NCBI RefSeq assembly: GCF_036345175.1 | Contig: NZ_CP107780.1 | Location: 9,114,001 to 9,178,000, forward strand | Length of the DNA stretch: 64,000 nucleotides | Direction: 5' to 3' | From: Streptomyces sp. NBC_00576 | GTDB lineage: Bacteria > Actinomycetota > Actinomycetes > Streptomycetales > Streptomycetaceae | Shown here: positions 57,737-64,000 of the stretch, piece after piece | Layout of the letters: the number at the start of each line of letters is the position of its first letter | Position numbering within the stretch: the stretch's first letter is position 1 | The notes under the pieces: generated by a model | Told to the model about the DNA's origin: nothing | The model's database searches: none | The model's input: only the letters and a program-made list of their open reading frames with translations | Program-made: the position numbers and the translations under genes

Positions 57737-59209
57737 TCAGCCGGTGTTGGCGTCCGGCCCCGACCGGGGCGGCCCGGGCGCCAACGGCCCACCGCCACCA
57801 CCGGACTTGCCGTCCATCTGCACCTGCTGTTCCTGACGCTGCTGCTCCCGCCCGCCTCCGCTGCGCCCGCTGTCGTCCCCGAGCCCACGGCTGGGACCCT
57901 GACACCCCTGAGCGGCCGCGATCCCCAGGGCCACCAGCAGCGTCACCACGACGAACACGAACAACCGCTGCCGCAGCAGTCGCGGATTGGCCGGCCGCCG
58001 CCCGGTCCCCGTGCCACGCGGCCCCGGACGCCCCGTACCACTGCGAGGCCCGGGACGGTTGCCGGAACCGGTCGTGTTCCGGGAGCCCGGAACCGGCCGT
58101 GCCCCGGAACGGGACGAGGGGGCGCCCCCGCGCGCGACCCCGCCACTCCGCGACGGACTGTCCCCCCGCGAGCCACCGCCGCCCCCGCGCGACCTGGACG
58201 TACCGGATGTCCCTGAGGCGGGCCCCTGAGGACGCCGCTGGGACTGGGACGGGGACTGCGAGTGAGGCTGCGTCTGGGAGTGATAGGGGGGCCGCTGGTC
58301 CGGATAACTCTCGGTGAGCCGCCCCGTCGGCCGGTCCGCCTCGGCGGCACGTGGCCCGGGCGGCCGTACGTCCGCCATGCCCTGCGCCTCGCGTGCCGCG
58401 ATCTCCTTGAGCCGCAACGACAGTTGGAGCGTGCTCGGCCGTTCCTCGGGGTCCTTCGCCAGACACGCCCGTACGAGGGGTGCCAGCGCGTCCGGAACGC
58501 CCTGCAGGTGAGCCTCCTCGTGCACCACCCGGTACAGCATCACCTCGGAACTGCCGTGCCCGAAGGGCGAGTCGGCCATCGAGGCGTACGCGAGTGTGGC
58601 GCCCAGCGAGAACACGTCAGTGGCCGGCGTGACCGCCGCGCCGCGCACCTGTTCGGGTGCCAGGAAGCCGGGCGAGCCCACCGCCGTACCGACGTGGGTC
58701 AGTGTCGAGGCCCCGGTCGCCCAGGCGATGCCGAAGTCGATGATCCGTGGCCCCTTCGGGGACAGCAGGATGTTGGAGGGCTTCAGATCCCGGTGCACGA
58801 CACCGGCCTCGTGCACCGCGACCAGCCCCTCGGCGAGGGCGGCGCCGATGGAGGCGACGTCGGCCGCGCTGAGCGATCCCTCGTCCATGACCTTGTCGTG
58901 CAGGGAGGGCCCGGGCACGTACTGCGTGGCGAACCACGGCCGGTCCGCGTCCAGGTCGGCGGCGACGAGCCGTGCCGTGCACCCACCCCTGATCCGCCGG
59001 GCCGCCGAGACCTCGCGCGCGAACCGCGAACGGAACTCCTGATCCTCCGCCAGATCGGGCCGGATCACCTTCAGCGCGACCCGCTGTCCCCGCTTGTCGG
59101 AGCCCAGATAGACAACGCCCATCCCGCCCGCGCCGAGCCGTCTGTGAAGCCTGAACGAGCCGACGACACGCGGGTCCTCGCGCCTCAGGCGCATCATCGC
59201 CATGTTCAT
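57737..59209 (-). CDS. Membrane Ser/Thr protein kinase (PASTA-less)
   Basis: 490 residues. The kinase domain (about 15-280) has the glycine loop LGAGGMGVVYLG, the ATP Lys in VALKVIRPDL, catalytic HRDLKPSNILL, DFGIAW and the APEQV motif. A Pro/Ser/Gly/Arg-rich, probably disordered juxtamembrane region (about 285-410) leads to one membrane helix (LFVFVVVTLLVALGIAAAQ, about 420-440) and a short Gln/Gly-rich outside tail with no PASTA repeats. Kinase faces the cytoplasm. Start uncertain: several ATGs (MNMAMM); the third codon is equally plausible. Confidence 0.9.
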   Translation of the reverse strand: MNMAMMRLRREDPRVVGSFRLHRRLGAGGMGVVYLGSDKRGQRVALKVIRPDLAEDQEFRSRFAREVSAARRIRGGCTARLVAADLDADRPWFATQYVPGPSLHDKVMDEGSLSAADVASIGAALAEGLVAVHEAGVVHRDLKPSNILLSPKGPRIIDFGIAWATGASTLTHVGTAVGSPGFLAPEQVRGAAVTPATDVFSLGATLAYASMADSPFGHGSSEVMLYRVVHEEAHLQGVPDALAPLVRACLAKDPEERPSTLQLSLRLKEIAAREAQGMADVRPPGPRAAEADRPTGRLTESYPDQRPPYHSQTQPHSQSPSQSQRRPQGPASGTSGTSRSRGGGGGSRGDSPSRSGGVARGGAPSSRSGARPVPGSRNTTGSGNRPGPRSGTGRPGPRGTGTGRRPANPRLLRQRLFVFVVVTLLVALGIAAAQGCQGPSRGLGDDSGRSGGGREQQRQEQQVQMDGKSGGGGGPLAPGPPRSGPDANTG

Positions 59210-59405
59210 CCCCGCTGCCCGGTCCGTTTGACGAGCGACAGCTTACGTTTCCGCGGCCGGGTGCGCGCAGAGGCCGCGCCCTCTCGTCCCGACGGATTGT
59301 CAGTGCCGGGTGGGAGACTTGAGAGGTGGTCAGGGGGCGCGCGAACAGGGCGGCTTGACGGCGCGTGTGATCCCAACCACCCGTCACAGAAGGGGGATTG
59401 GACCC

Positions 59406-59639
59406 GTGAAGGGTGACCGTGTGGAGATAGTCGTGGATGCCGGGGACACGACACGTACCTATGAGGTGGTGGCCAGCAGGGCGGGCCGCCGGGTGGAGAC
59501 GGCGGTGCGCCGAGGGGTTGTGGAAGTGAGCGAAGTCACCAGGAACGGATCAGTCGTCCGCACAGCTCGCTTCATGGCGAACCGTGTCCTGGCGCTGGTG
59601 GAGCAGCCGGTGCCGAGGGAGGACAGCTCGGAACAGTAG
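59406..59639 (+). CDS. Small conserved hypothetical protein
   Basis: 77 residues, beta-rich: VKGDRVEIVVDAGDTTRTYEV then GRRVETAVRRGVVEVSEVTR and TARFMANRVLALVEQP. GTG start lies after AGAAGGGGG. The pattern suggests a small DNA- or RNA-interacting beta fold, but that is only a guess and I recognise no family. It is divergent from the kinase gene, 196 bases away. Confidence 0.65.
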   Translation: MKGDRVEIVVDAGDTTRTYEVVASRAGRRVETAVRRGVVEVSEVTRNGSVVRTARFMANRVLALVEQPVPREDSSEQ

Positions 59640-59880
59640 GGACATGCCGGGCACCCCTTCCGGGAAGACCCTGAGACCTAGGACTCCGTCTCCACCCAGG
59701 GGAGTACTCCGCAGGTCACAGGTCATCCTCCGGGAGGCCCGGTAATAGGTACGAGGGCATGACGACCGGTACCCGCCGACAGCCTAGATTTGAGGTCAAG
59801 CGGCGGGTGCAGCACTCGTCCCCCGAGGTCAGACACCCGCCGCTGCCAACCAACAAGAGAACGGTCAGGGAGAGGGACCA

Positions 59881-60090
59881 ATGGCCCACACGGCATCGCG
59901 GACGGCGCTCCGCACACAGGGACGCAAGGCGTACGTCGCCGCGTTCCGCCCGCGCCGACAGGGCCAGCGCCACCCTCTGGTGGCGACAGCCATGGTCCTC
60001 CCCCTGGCAGCCCTGCTCGTGGTCGTCTTCGGCGGCTGGGAAGCAGTGGTCACACAAGCGTCGTCCGTGGGAGTGATGCTGGGGCGCTGA
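59881..60090 (+). CDS. Small single-helix membrane protein
   Basis: 69 residues. A basic N-terminus (RTALRTQGRKAYVAAFRPRRQGQR) precedes one membrane helix (residues about 33-53, LVATAMVLPLAALLVVVFGGW) and a short outside end. The ATG follows AGGGAGAGGGACCA, a good ribosome site. No family recognised. Followed by a strong terminator. Confidence 0.65.
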   Translation: MAHTASRTALRTQGRKAYVAAFRPRRQGQRHPLVATAMVLPLAALLVVVFGGWEAVVTQASSVGVMLGR

Positions 60091-60174
60091 GCGGCGACCC
60101 CAGGCCCGGAAGAGCGGTCCGGGCGGGGACATCCACCCATGAAACCCCGTGGGGACGGGGGTGCGGCGGACGGC

Positions 60175-60220
60175 AAAAAATGCCCGCGCAGCTGGGGAGC
60201 TGCGCGGGCATTGCTTTGCC
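60175..60220 (+). terminator. Bidirectional terminator
   Basis: TGCCCGCGCAGCT (60181-60193) pairs with AGCTGCGCGGGCA (60198-60210). It is preceded by AAAAAA and followed by TTGCTTT, so it can end transcription from both sides. Stem 13 bp, loop GGGG. Confidence 0.85.
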
Positions 60221-60261
60221 CCTTTCAGCCGGAGCCCTGTTTCCCAACCACCCGCCCCGTC

Positions 60262-60381
60262 CCAGCCCGTCCGGCGTTCGAGGACGAGGCCGTTCAGGCC
60301 GAAGGGGGTCTGGGGCGCGGCCCCAGCGGGGCCGAAGGGGCGCAGCCCCTGGGGATGGGACGGGTAGGGGCGGCGGGGGCG
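60262..60381. repeat. Intergenic repeat (family C), larger copy
   Basis: CGTCCGGCGTTCGAGGACGA, GGCCGTTCAGGCCGAAGGGG and the 37-bp tail shared with 38179-38213. Fills most of the 356-bp gap between the small membrane protein and the phosphotransferase; no coding potential seen. Confidence 0.65.
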
Positions 60382-60446
60382 AAACACCCCACCGCACCCG
60401 GCACCGTACCCTCGCGACCAGACCCACCCGCGCTTCAGGGAGCCCC

Positions 60447-61400
60447 GTGACCGCCACCCCCTTGCTCTCCGCCCTCACCACCCGAGCCAAGGCCAAGGCC
60501 CACTCACGCACCCAACCCTGCCCCTGCGGCGCAGCCACCCTCACCGACCGCCCCGACGGCACCGTCGTCCGCCACGCCGACACCGTCGCGAAGGCCCACG
60601 CCCCGGACACCGCCCCCGCCGAACTCACCGCCCGCCTCTCCGCCGCCGCCCACCTCCCCGGCGTACTCCTGCCCCCGCTCAGCCCGACGCCCGTCGAACT
60701 GCACGGCAGACTCGTGACGTTCTGGCCGTACGGCGACCCGGTCGACCCGGAGGACCCGGACGCGGCCCCCTGGGAGGAGGCCGCCACCCTCCTCGCCCGC
60801 CTCCACAAGACCGCCGCGCCGCCCGGACTGCCGCCCATGCGCGGCCCGGCCAAAGCGGCCCGCGCCATCGCCCGCCTCCGAGCCACCACCCCGCAGCCGG
60901 CCACCGAGCCCGTCCTGCACGCCTGGGCGGCCCTCCCGGCCTGGGCCAGAGCCGAGGCCCCCGCCCCGGACCTTCCCGGCCAGCCGCCCCACCCGACCCT
61001 CTGCCACGGCGACCTCCACCTCGGCCAGCTCGTCCGCCACCCCGCCCCGGACGGCCCCTGGCTGCTCATCGACGTGGACGACCTGGGCATCGGCACCCCC
61101 GCCTGGGACCTGGCCCGCCCGGCCGCCTGGTACGCCTGCGGACTGCTCCCGCCCGACGAGTGGACCCGCTTCCTCACCGCCTATCGCACGGCGGGCGGCC
61201 CGGCCGTACCGGCCGACGGCGACCCCTGGCCCGCGCTGGACATCGCCGCCCGCGCCCTCACCGTGCAGACGGCGGCCCTGGCGATCGTGAAGGCGACGGC
61301 GGCGGACCGCCCGCTGGACGACGTACAGCAGGCGGTTGTCGACGCATGTGCCCGAATGGGTTCGGTACCGCCCGAGTTGGCCCACGGCCACGCGAAGTAG
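60447..61400 (+). CDS. Aminoglycoside phosphotransferase-like (APH family) kinase
   Basis: 317 residues. The APH fold is shown by LCHGDLHLGQLV (catalytic Asp) and LLIDVDDLGIGTPAWDLARPAAWY (metal-binding Asp), with an upstream ATP-lobe (TVVRHADTVAKAHAP, with the candidate Lys). It probably phosphorylates a small metabolite or sugar; antibiotic resistance cannot be inferred. GTG start follows CAGGGAGCCCC. Upstream extensions are unconserved repeat sequence. Confidence 0.85.
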   Translation: MTATPLLSALTTRAKAKAHSRTQPCPCGAATLTDRPDGTVVRHADTVAKAHAPDTAPAELTARLSAAAHLPGVLLPPLSPTPVELHGRLVTFWPYGDPVDPEDPDAAPWEEAATLLARLHKTAAPPGLPPMRGPAKAARAIARLRATTPQPATEPVLHAWAALPAWARAEAPAPDLPGQPPHPTLCHGDLHLGQLVRHPAPDGPWLLIDVDDLGIGTPAWDLARPAAWYACGLLPPDEWTRFLTAYRTAGGPAVPADGDPWPALDIAARALTVQTAALAIVKATAADRPLDDVQQAVVDACARMGSVPPELAHGHAK

Positions 61401-61492
61401 GGTGCAACCGACCGGAGCCGGACAGAGTCTGTCCTGGTGAGAAGCGAACGCGGATCAAGAAGCAGTACCGACGGCAAGGAGTTGAGCCGAGC

Positions 61493-61789
61493 ATGCAGTG
61501 TCCGAAGTGCCATGCGCCGATGCACACGTACAACCGCAATGGTGTCCAGATCGAGCAGTGCAGCGGCTGCCGGGGGATCTTCCTCGACTACGGCGAGCTG
61601 GAGGCGCTGACCCGCGTGGAGTCCCAGTGGTCGGGGCCGGCCGCCCCGCCGCCTCCGGCCCCGCAGGCCTACCCGGCCGCTCCGGCACCCGCGTGGGGCG
61701 CCCCGCAGGGCGGTCACCACGGCGGCCATGGCGGTCACTACGGCAACAAGCGCCACAAGAGCTTCGGCCACATGCTGTTCTCCAGCTGA
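61493..61789 (+). CDS. TFIIB-type zinc-ribbon protein
   Basis: 98 residues. The N-terminal zinc ribbon MQCPKCHAPMHTYNRNG then VQIEQCSGCRGIFLDYGELE supplies two CxxC pairs and the LDYGELE motif of the zf-TFIIB family; the rest is Pro/Ala/Gly/His-rich (GGHHGGHGGHYGN). The His-rich tail could bind metal. Role unknown. ATG after AAGGAG. Confidence 0.88.
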   Translation: MQCPKCHAPMHTYNRNGVQIEQCSGCRGIFLDYGELEALTRVESQWSGPAAPPPPAPQAYPAAPAPAWGAPQGGHHGGHGGHYGNKRHKSFGHMLFSS

Positions 61790-61813
61790 CCGGAACGACT
61801 GGCTGGAACCATG

Positions 61814-61853
61814 AAGAAGCCCCCGACCGTGCGAGACGGCCGGGGGCTTCTTC
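61814..61853 (+). terminator. Terminator after the zinc-ribbon gene
   Basis: AAGAAGCCCCCG pairs with CGGGGGCTTCTT across GACCGTGCGAGACGGC-type inner sequence; the T-rich end of the stem serves as the U tract. It also faces the leftward tRNA cluster. Confidence 0.75.
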
Positions 61854-61859
61854 GGTGTG

Positions 61860-61931
61860 TGGACGATACTGGGATTGAACCAGTGACCTCTTCCGTGTCA
61901 GGGAAGCGCTCTCCCGCTGAGCTAATCGTCC
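61860..61931 (-). tRNA. tRNA-Val (GAC), copy 3 in transcription order
   Basis: On the minus strand a full cloverleaf of 72 nt: acceptor GGACGAT/ATCGTCC, D arm GCTCAGCGGGAGAGC, anticodon stem CTTCC with loop CTGACAC (anticodon GAC), T arm CTGGTTCAATCCCAG. CCA is not encoded. Reads the valine codons GUC/GUU. Confidence 0.95.
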
Positions 61932-61972
61932 TCGGGGCCACGACCCGAAGGCCGTGATTCATGACTACAGCG

Positions 61973-62044
61973 TGCGCGATACTGGGATTGAACCAGTGAC
62001 CTCTTCCGTGTCAGGGAAGCGCTCTCCCGCTGAGCTAATCGCGC
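61973..62044 (-). tRNA. tRNA-Val (GAC), variant acceptor stem
   Basis: Same body and anticodon loop CTGACAC as its neighbours but the acceptor stem is GCGCGAT/ATCGCGC, so two base pairs differ with both sides changed together. 72 nt, no encoded CCA. Confidence 0.95.
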
Positions 62045-62079
62045 GGGGACCCTTGCGGATCAAGGTCCTTGCGGACCAG

Positions 62080-62151
62080 TGGACGATACTGGGATTGAAC
62101 CAGTGACCTCTTCCGTGTCAGGGAAGCGCTCTCCCGCTGAGCTAATCGTCC
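62080..62151 (-). tRNA. tRNA-Val (GAC)
   Basis: Identical over the whole body to the copy at 61860, with acceptor GGACGAT/ATCGTCC and anticodon GAC. It starts one base after the end of the CCA of the tRNA-Cys gene, so processing from a common transcript is expected. Confidence 0.95.
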
Positions 62152-62152
62152 T

Positions 62153-62226
62153 TGGAGGTGGAGACGGGATTTGAACCCGTGTAGACGGCTTTGCAGGCCG
62201 TTGCCTCGCCTCTCGGCCACTCCACC
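62153..62226 (-). tRNA. tRNA-Cys (GCA)
   Basis: Acceptor GGTGGAG/CTCCACC, D arm GGCCGAGAGGCGAGGC, anticodon loop CTGCAAA (anticodon GCA), T arm ACGGGTTCAAATCCCGT, discriminator T (U73, as is usual for tRNA-Cys) and CCA encoded. Confidence 0.93.
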
Positions 62227-62265
62227 AGGAGTGCGGGGGTTCGGGAAGATCCCCCTCTTCCTGCG

Positions 62266-62338
62266 AGCGGACGACCAGGTTCGAACTGGCGACCTCAACC
62301 TTGGCAAGGTTGCGCTCTACCAACTGAGCTACGTCCGC
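62266..62338 (-). tRNA. tRNA-Gly (GCC)
   Basis: Acceptor GCGGACG/CGTCCGC, D arm GCTCAGTTGGTAGAGC, anticodon stem CAACC with loop TTGCCAA (anticodon GCC), T arm CCAGGTTCGAACTGG on the plus strand. 73 nt; CCA not encoded. First gene of the leftward five-tRNA cluster. Confidence 0.95.
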
Positions 62339-62480
62339 GTGCCGTTTCGGTGCGCTCTCGCGTCCCGGCGACGAGTTGAACTCTAGCGGATTCCGGGGCC
62401 AGCACAAAAACGCGTTTGTGCAGCGTGCTGCGCTGTGCCCGCTCGAAGACATGGTCAGGGCACCCGCAGGACACCCGCCA

Positions 62481-62493
62481 TAGACTCGGCGGT
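62481..62493 (+). promoter_or_regulatory. Possible -10 element for leaderless pabB
   Basis: TAGACT (62481-62486) ends seven bases before the GTG start and no ribosome site is visible, which suggests a leaderless mRNA. The -35 region is weak. Confidence 0.35.
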
Positions 62494-63552
62494 GTGTCCG
62501 ATCTCGCTCCTCTCGCCCGCTTCGGCGGGCTCGTCGCCACCGGTCTCCTCGACGTCACCAGCGATCCCGCGGCCCTCGACTCCACCGGTTTCTGGGCCGT
62601 GTGCGCCGACTACGAGGGCCGTCTGACCTGCGCCCGCTTCCGCGACGTACGAGAGGAGCCGGTGCCCGCGCCGAGGTCGGGATCCGGGGAGTGGCGGGGG
62701 CCGACCGCCGGTGACTGGACGTCGTCCCTCGACCGCACCGCGTACACGGCGGGGGTGCGCCGGATCCGGGACCACATCGCGGCCGGCGAGGTCTATCAGG
62801 CGAACCTCTGCCGGGTACTGTCCGCGCCGGTCGCACCCGGCGCGGACGTGGACGCACTGACCTCGCTGCTCGCCCACGGCAACCCGGCACCGTATGCAGG
62901 AACGATCCGCCTGCCCGCGCACGGCGTCGAGATCGCCACCGCGTCCCCCGAACTCTTCCTCCGCCGCGGCGGCCGGACCGTCGAATCGGGTCCGATCAAA
63001 GGCACGGGACGCACCGAGGCGGACCTCCTGGAGAAGGACTACGCCGAGAACGTGATGATCGTGGACCTGGTCCGCAACGACATCGGGCGCGTCTGCGCGA
63101 CAGGATCGGTGACCGTCCCCGAACTGTGCGTCGTCGAGAAGCACCCGGGGCTGGTCCACCTCGTGTCGACGGTACGGGGCGAGCTGCGCCCGGACATCGG
63201 CTGGCCGGAGCTGCTGGCGGCGGCCTTCCCGCCGGGCTCGGTCACCGGCGCGCCCAAGTCGAGCGCCCTGCGGATCATCGACGCCCTGGAGACCGCACCC
63301 CGAGGGCCGTACTGCGGAGGCATCGGCTGGGTCGACGCGGACCGGGGCACGGGCGAGCTGGCGGTCGGCATCCGCACCTTCTGGATCGACCGGGCCGACG
63401 GCACGCTGCGCTTCGGCACCGGAGCGGGCATCACCTGGGGTTCGGACCCCGAGGCGGAGTGGCGGGAGACCGAGCTGAAGGCGGCCAGGCTGCTCGCGGT
63501 AGCGTCGGGAGAGTACGAGGTGAGCGGTAGTGGAGAGGAATCGTTGACGTGA
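62494..63552 (+). CDS. pabB: Aminodeoxychorismate synthase component I
   Basis: 352 residues of the chorismate-binding family, shorter than E. coli PabB (about 450) because the N-terminal domain is reduced. Seen: RIRDHIAAGEVYQANLCRVL, PELFLRRGGRTVESGPIKGTGR (PIKGT motif), EKDYAENVMIVDLVRNDIGRVC (in pieces), VHLVSTVRGELRPD, FPPGSVTGAPKSSALRIIDALE and GVGIRTF-type AVGIRTFWID. It adds ammonia to chorismate for 4-aminobenzoate/folate synthesis. The stop overlaps the pabC start (GTGA). Confidence 0.92.
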   Translation: MSDLAPLARFGGLVATGLLDVTSDPAALDSTGFWAVCADYEGRLTCARFRDVREEPVPAPRSGSGEWRGPTAGDWTSSLDRTAYTAGVRRIRDHIAAGEVYQANLCRVLSAPVAPGADVDALTSLLAHGNPAPYAGTIRLPAHGVEIATASPELFLRRGGRTVESGPIKGTGRTEADLLEKDYAENVMIVDLVRNDIGRVCATGSVTVPELCVVEKHPGLVHLVSTVRGELRPDIGWPELLAAAFPPGSVTGAPKSSALRIIDALETAPRGPYCGGIGWVDADRGTGELAVGIRTFWIDRADGTLRFGTGAGITWGSDPEAEWRETELKAARLLAVASGEYEVSGSGEESLT

Positions 63553-64000
63553 AGCTATGGCTCGACGGAGGGCTGCAGGACATCGAGTCCGCCCGCGTCT
63601 CCGTGTTCGACCACGGACTGACCGTGGGCGACGGCATCTTCGAGACGGTGAAGGCGGTCCACGGCCGGCCGTTCGCGCTCACCCGTCACCTGGACCGGCT
63701 GACCCGCTCGGCCCGCGGTCTCGGCCTGCCCGACCCCGACCTCGAGGAGGTCCGCCGCGCCTGTACGGCCGTACTCGACGCCAATCCGCTGCCGCTGGGC
63801 CGCCTGCGCATCACGTACACCGGTGGCCACGGCCCCCTCGGCTCCGACCGCGGGGAGCACGGCCCGACCCTGGTCGTCGCCGTCGGCGAATCCGCCCGGC
63901 GCCCCGACTCGACCGCCGTGATCACGGTCCCCTGGACGCGCAACGAACGTGGCGCCGTCGCCGGCCTGAAGACCACGTCGTACGCCGAGAACGTCGTCGC
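63549..64000 (+). CDS. pabC: Aminodeoxychorismate lyase / class IV aminotransferase (3' truncated by window)
   Basis: About 150 N-terminal residues are visible. Fold-type IV PLP features: LWLDGGLQDIESARVSVFDHGLTVGDGIFET, HLDRLTRSARGLGLP, RLRITYTGGHGP and KTTSYAENVV, whose Lys is the PLP residue. Its coupling to pabB argues for PabC, which releases pyruvate to give 4-aminobenzoate, rather than a branched-chain or D-amino-acid aminotransferase. GTG start; gene continues beyond the window. Confidence 0.88.
   Translation, partial: MKLWLDGGLQDIESARVSVFDHGLTVGDGIFETVKAVHGRPFALTRHLDRLTRSARGLGLPDPDLEEVRRACTAVLDANPLPLGRLRITYTGGHGPLGSDRGEHGPTLVVAVGESARRPDSTAVITVPWTRNERGAVAGLKTTSYAENVV

Noticed and set aside
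59790..60446. A 219-codon N-terminal extension of the phosphotransferase
   Set aside because: It reads through a small membrane protein gene, a bidirectional terminator and an intergenic repeat.
61860..62338. Integrative element at the tRNA cluster
   Set aside because: No integrase, no duplicated tRNA 3' end fragment and no change in composition on either side. The three similar tRNA-Val genes are complete genes.

Overview
The window is a stretch of high-GC actinobacterial chromosome and almost certainly comes from a Streptomyces core region. GC is very high, GTG starts and ATGA or GTGA stop/start overlaps are frequent, and the gene order (infC-rpmI-rplT, pheST, argCJBDR, argH, metNIQ, cobalamin genes, a tRNA-Val/Cys/Gly cluster) matches what I remember of the S. 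coelicolor SCO1600 to SCO1545 interval. That synteny is from memory and was not checked. I see no prophage, integrase, transposase or CRISPR array. The unusual material is regulatory sites, domain fusions, small repeats and one decayed gene.

Layout. 0-5.4 kb: the end of an SseB-like gene, a DUF1844 gene, the translation operon infC-rpmI-rplT behind an attenuator-like leader, a SpoU-type RNA methyltransferase, and an orphan histidine kinase carrying a rare TTA codon. 5.5-9.2 kb: pheS-pheT. 9.3-13.1 kb: a membrane PP2C-type phosphatase, an NsdA-like TPR regulator, a Nudix hydrolase and a small membrane protein. 13.3-20.0 kb: hydroxyacyl-CoA dehydrogenase, a secreted glycosidase-like protein, a DUF1918 protein, a DMT exporter divergent from a MocR regulator, a GNAT enzyme, a degenerate histidine phosphatase and a DUF6314 protein. 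20.1-24.0 kb: a large secreted GH51 arabinofuranosidase, a comB pseudogene and a tandem-VOC protein.

24.1-29.2 kb: the argCJBDR operon behind a promoter overlapping an ARG box. 29.2-32.6 kb: a leftward redox operon (flavocytochrome b-type reductase, a protein with three FMN-binding domains, and the ApbE flavinyltransferase that would load it). 32.7-35.1 kb: an L,D-transpeptidase, a flavin-binding oxidase-like protein and a two-repeat secreted protein. 35.2-38.0 kb: argG-argH, with ARG half-sites over the argG promoter; together with argCJBDR this gives most of arginine biosynthesis. 38.3-45.9 kb: aldo/keto reductase, TetR plus MFS efflux pump, a PlsC acyltransferase divergent from a secreted glycerophosphodiesterase with a PHO-box-like array between them, a sigma-like factor, GNAT, and two small membrane proteins.

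46.0-49.1 kb: metNIQ, preceded by a probable leaderless 28-residue leader peptide ending in a Cys-Met-Cys-Arg-Met-Cys cluster. 49.2-56.8 kb: GNAT, a cbiE-cbiT fusion, a 1241-residue BluB-CobT fusion with a disordered acidic head, and a CysG-type siroheme/SUMT enzyme, all serving corrin and siroheme synthesis. 56.9-61.8 kb: a second SpoU methyltransferase, a membrane Ser/Thr kinase, small proteins, a phosphotransferase and a zinc-finger protein. 61.9-64 kb: five tRNA genes on the minus strand (Val x3, Cys, Gly), then pabB-pabC (4-aminobenzoate synthesis), the last cut by the window edge. Several intergenic gaps share families of GC-rich palindromic repeats.
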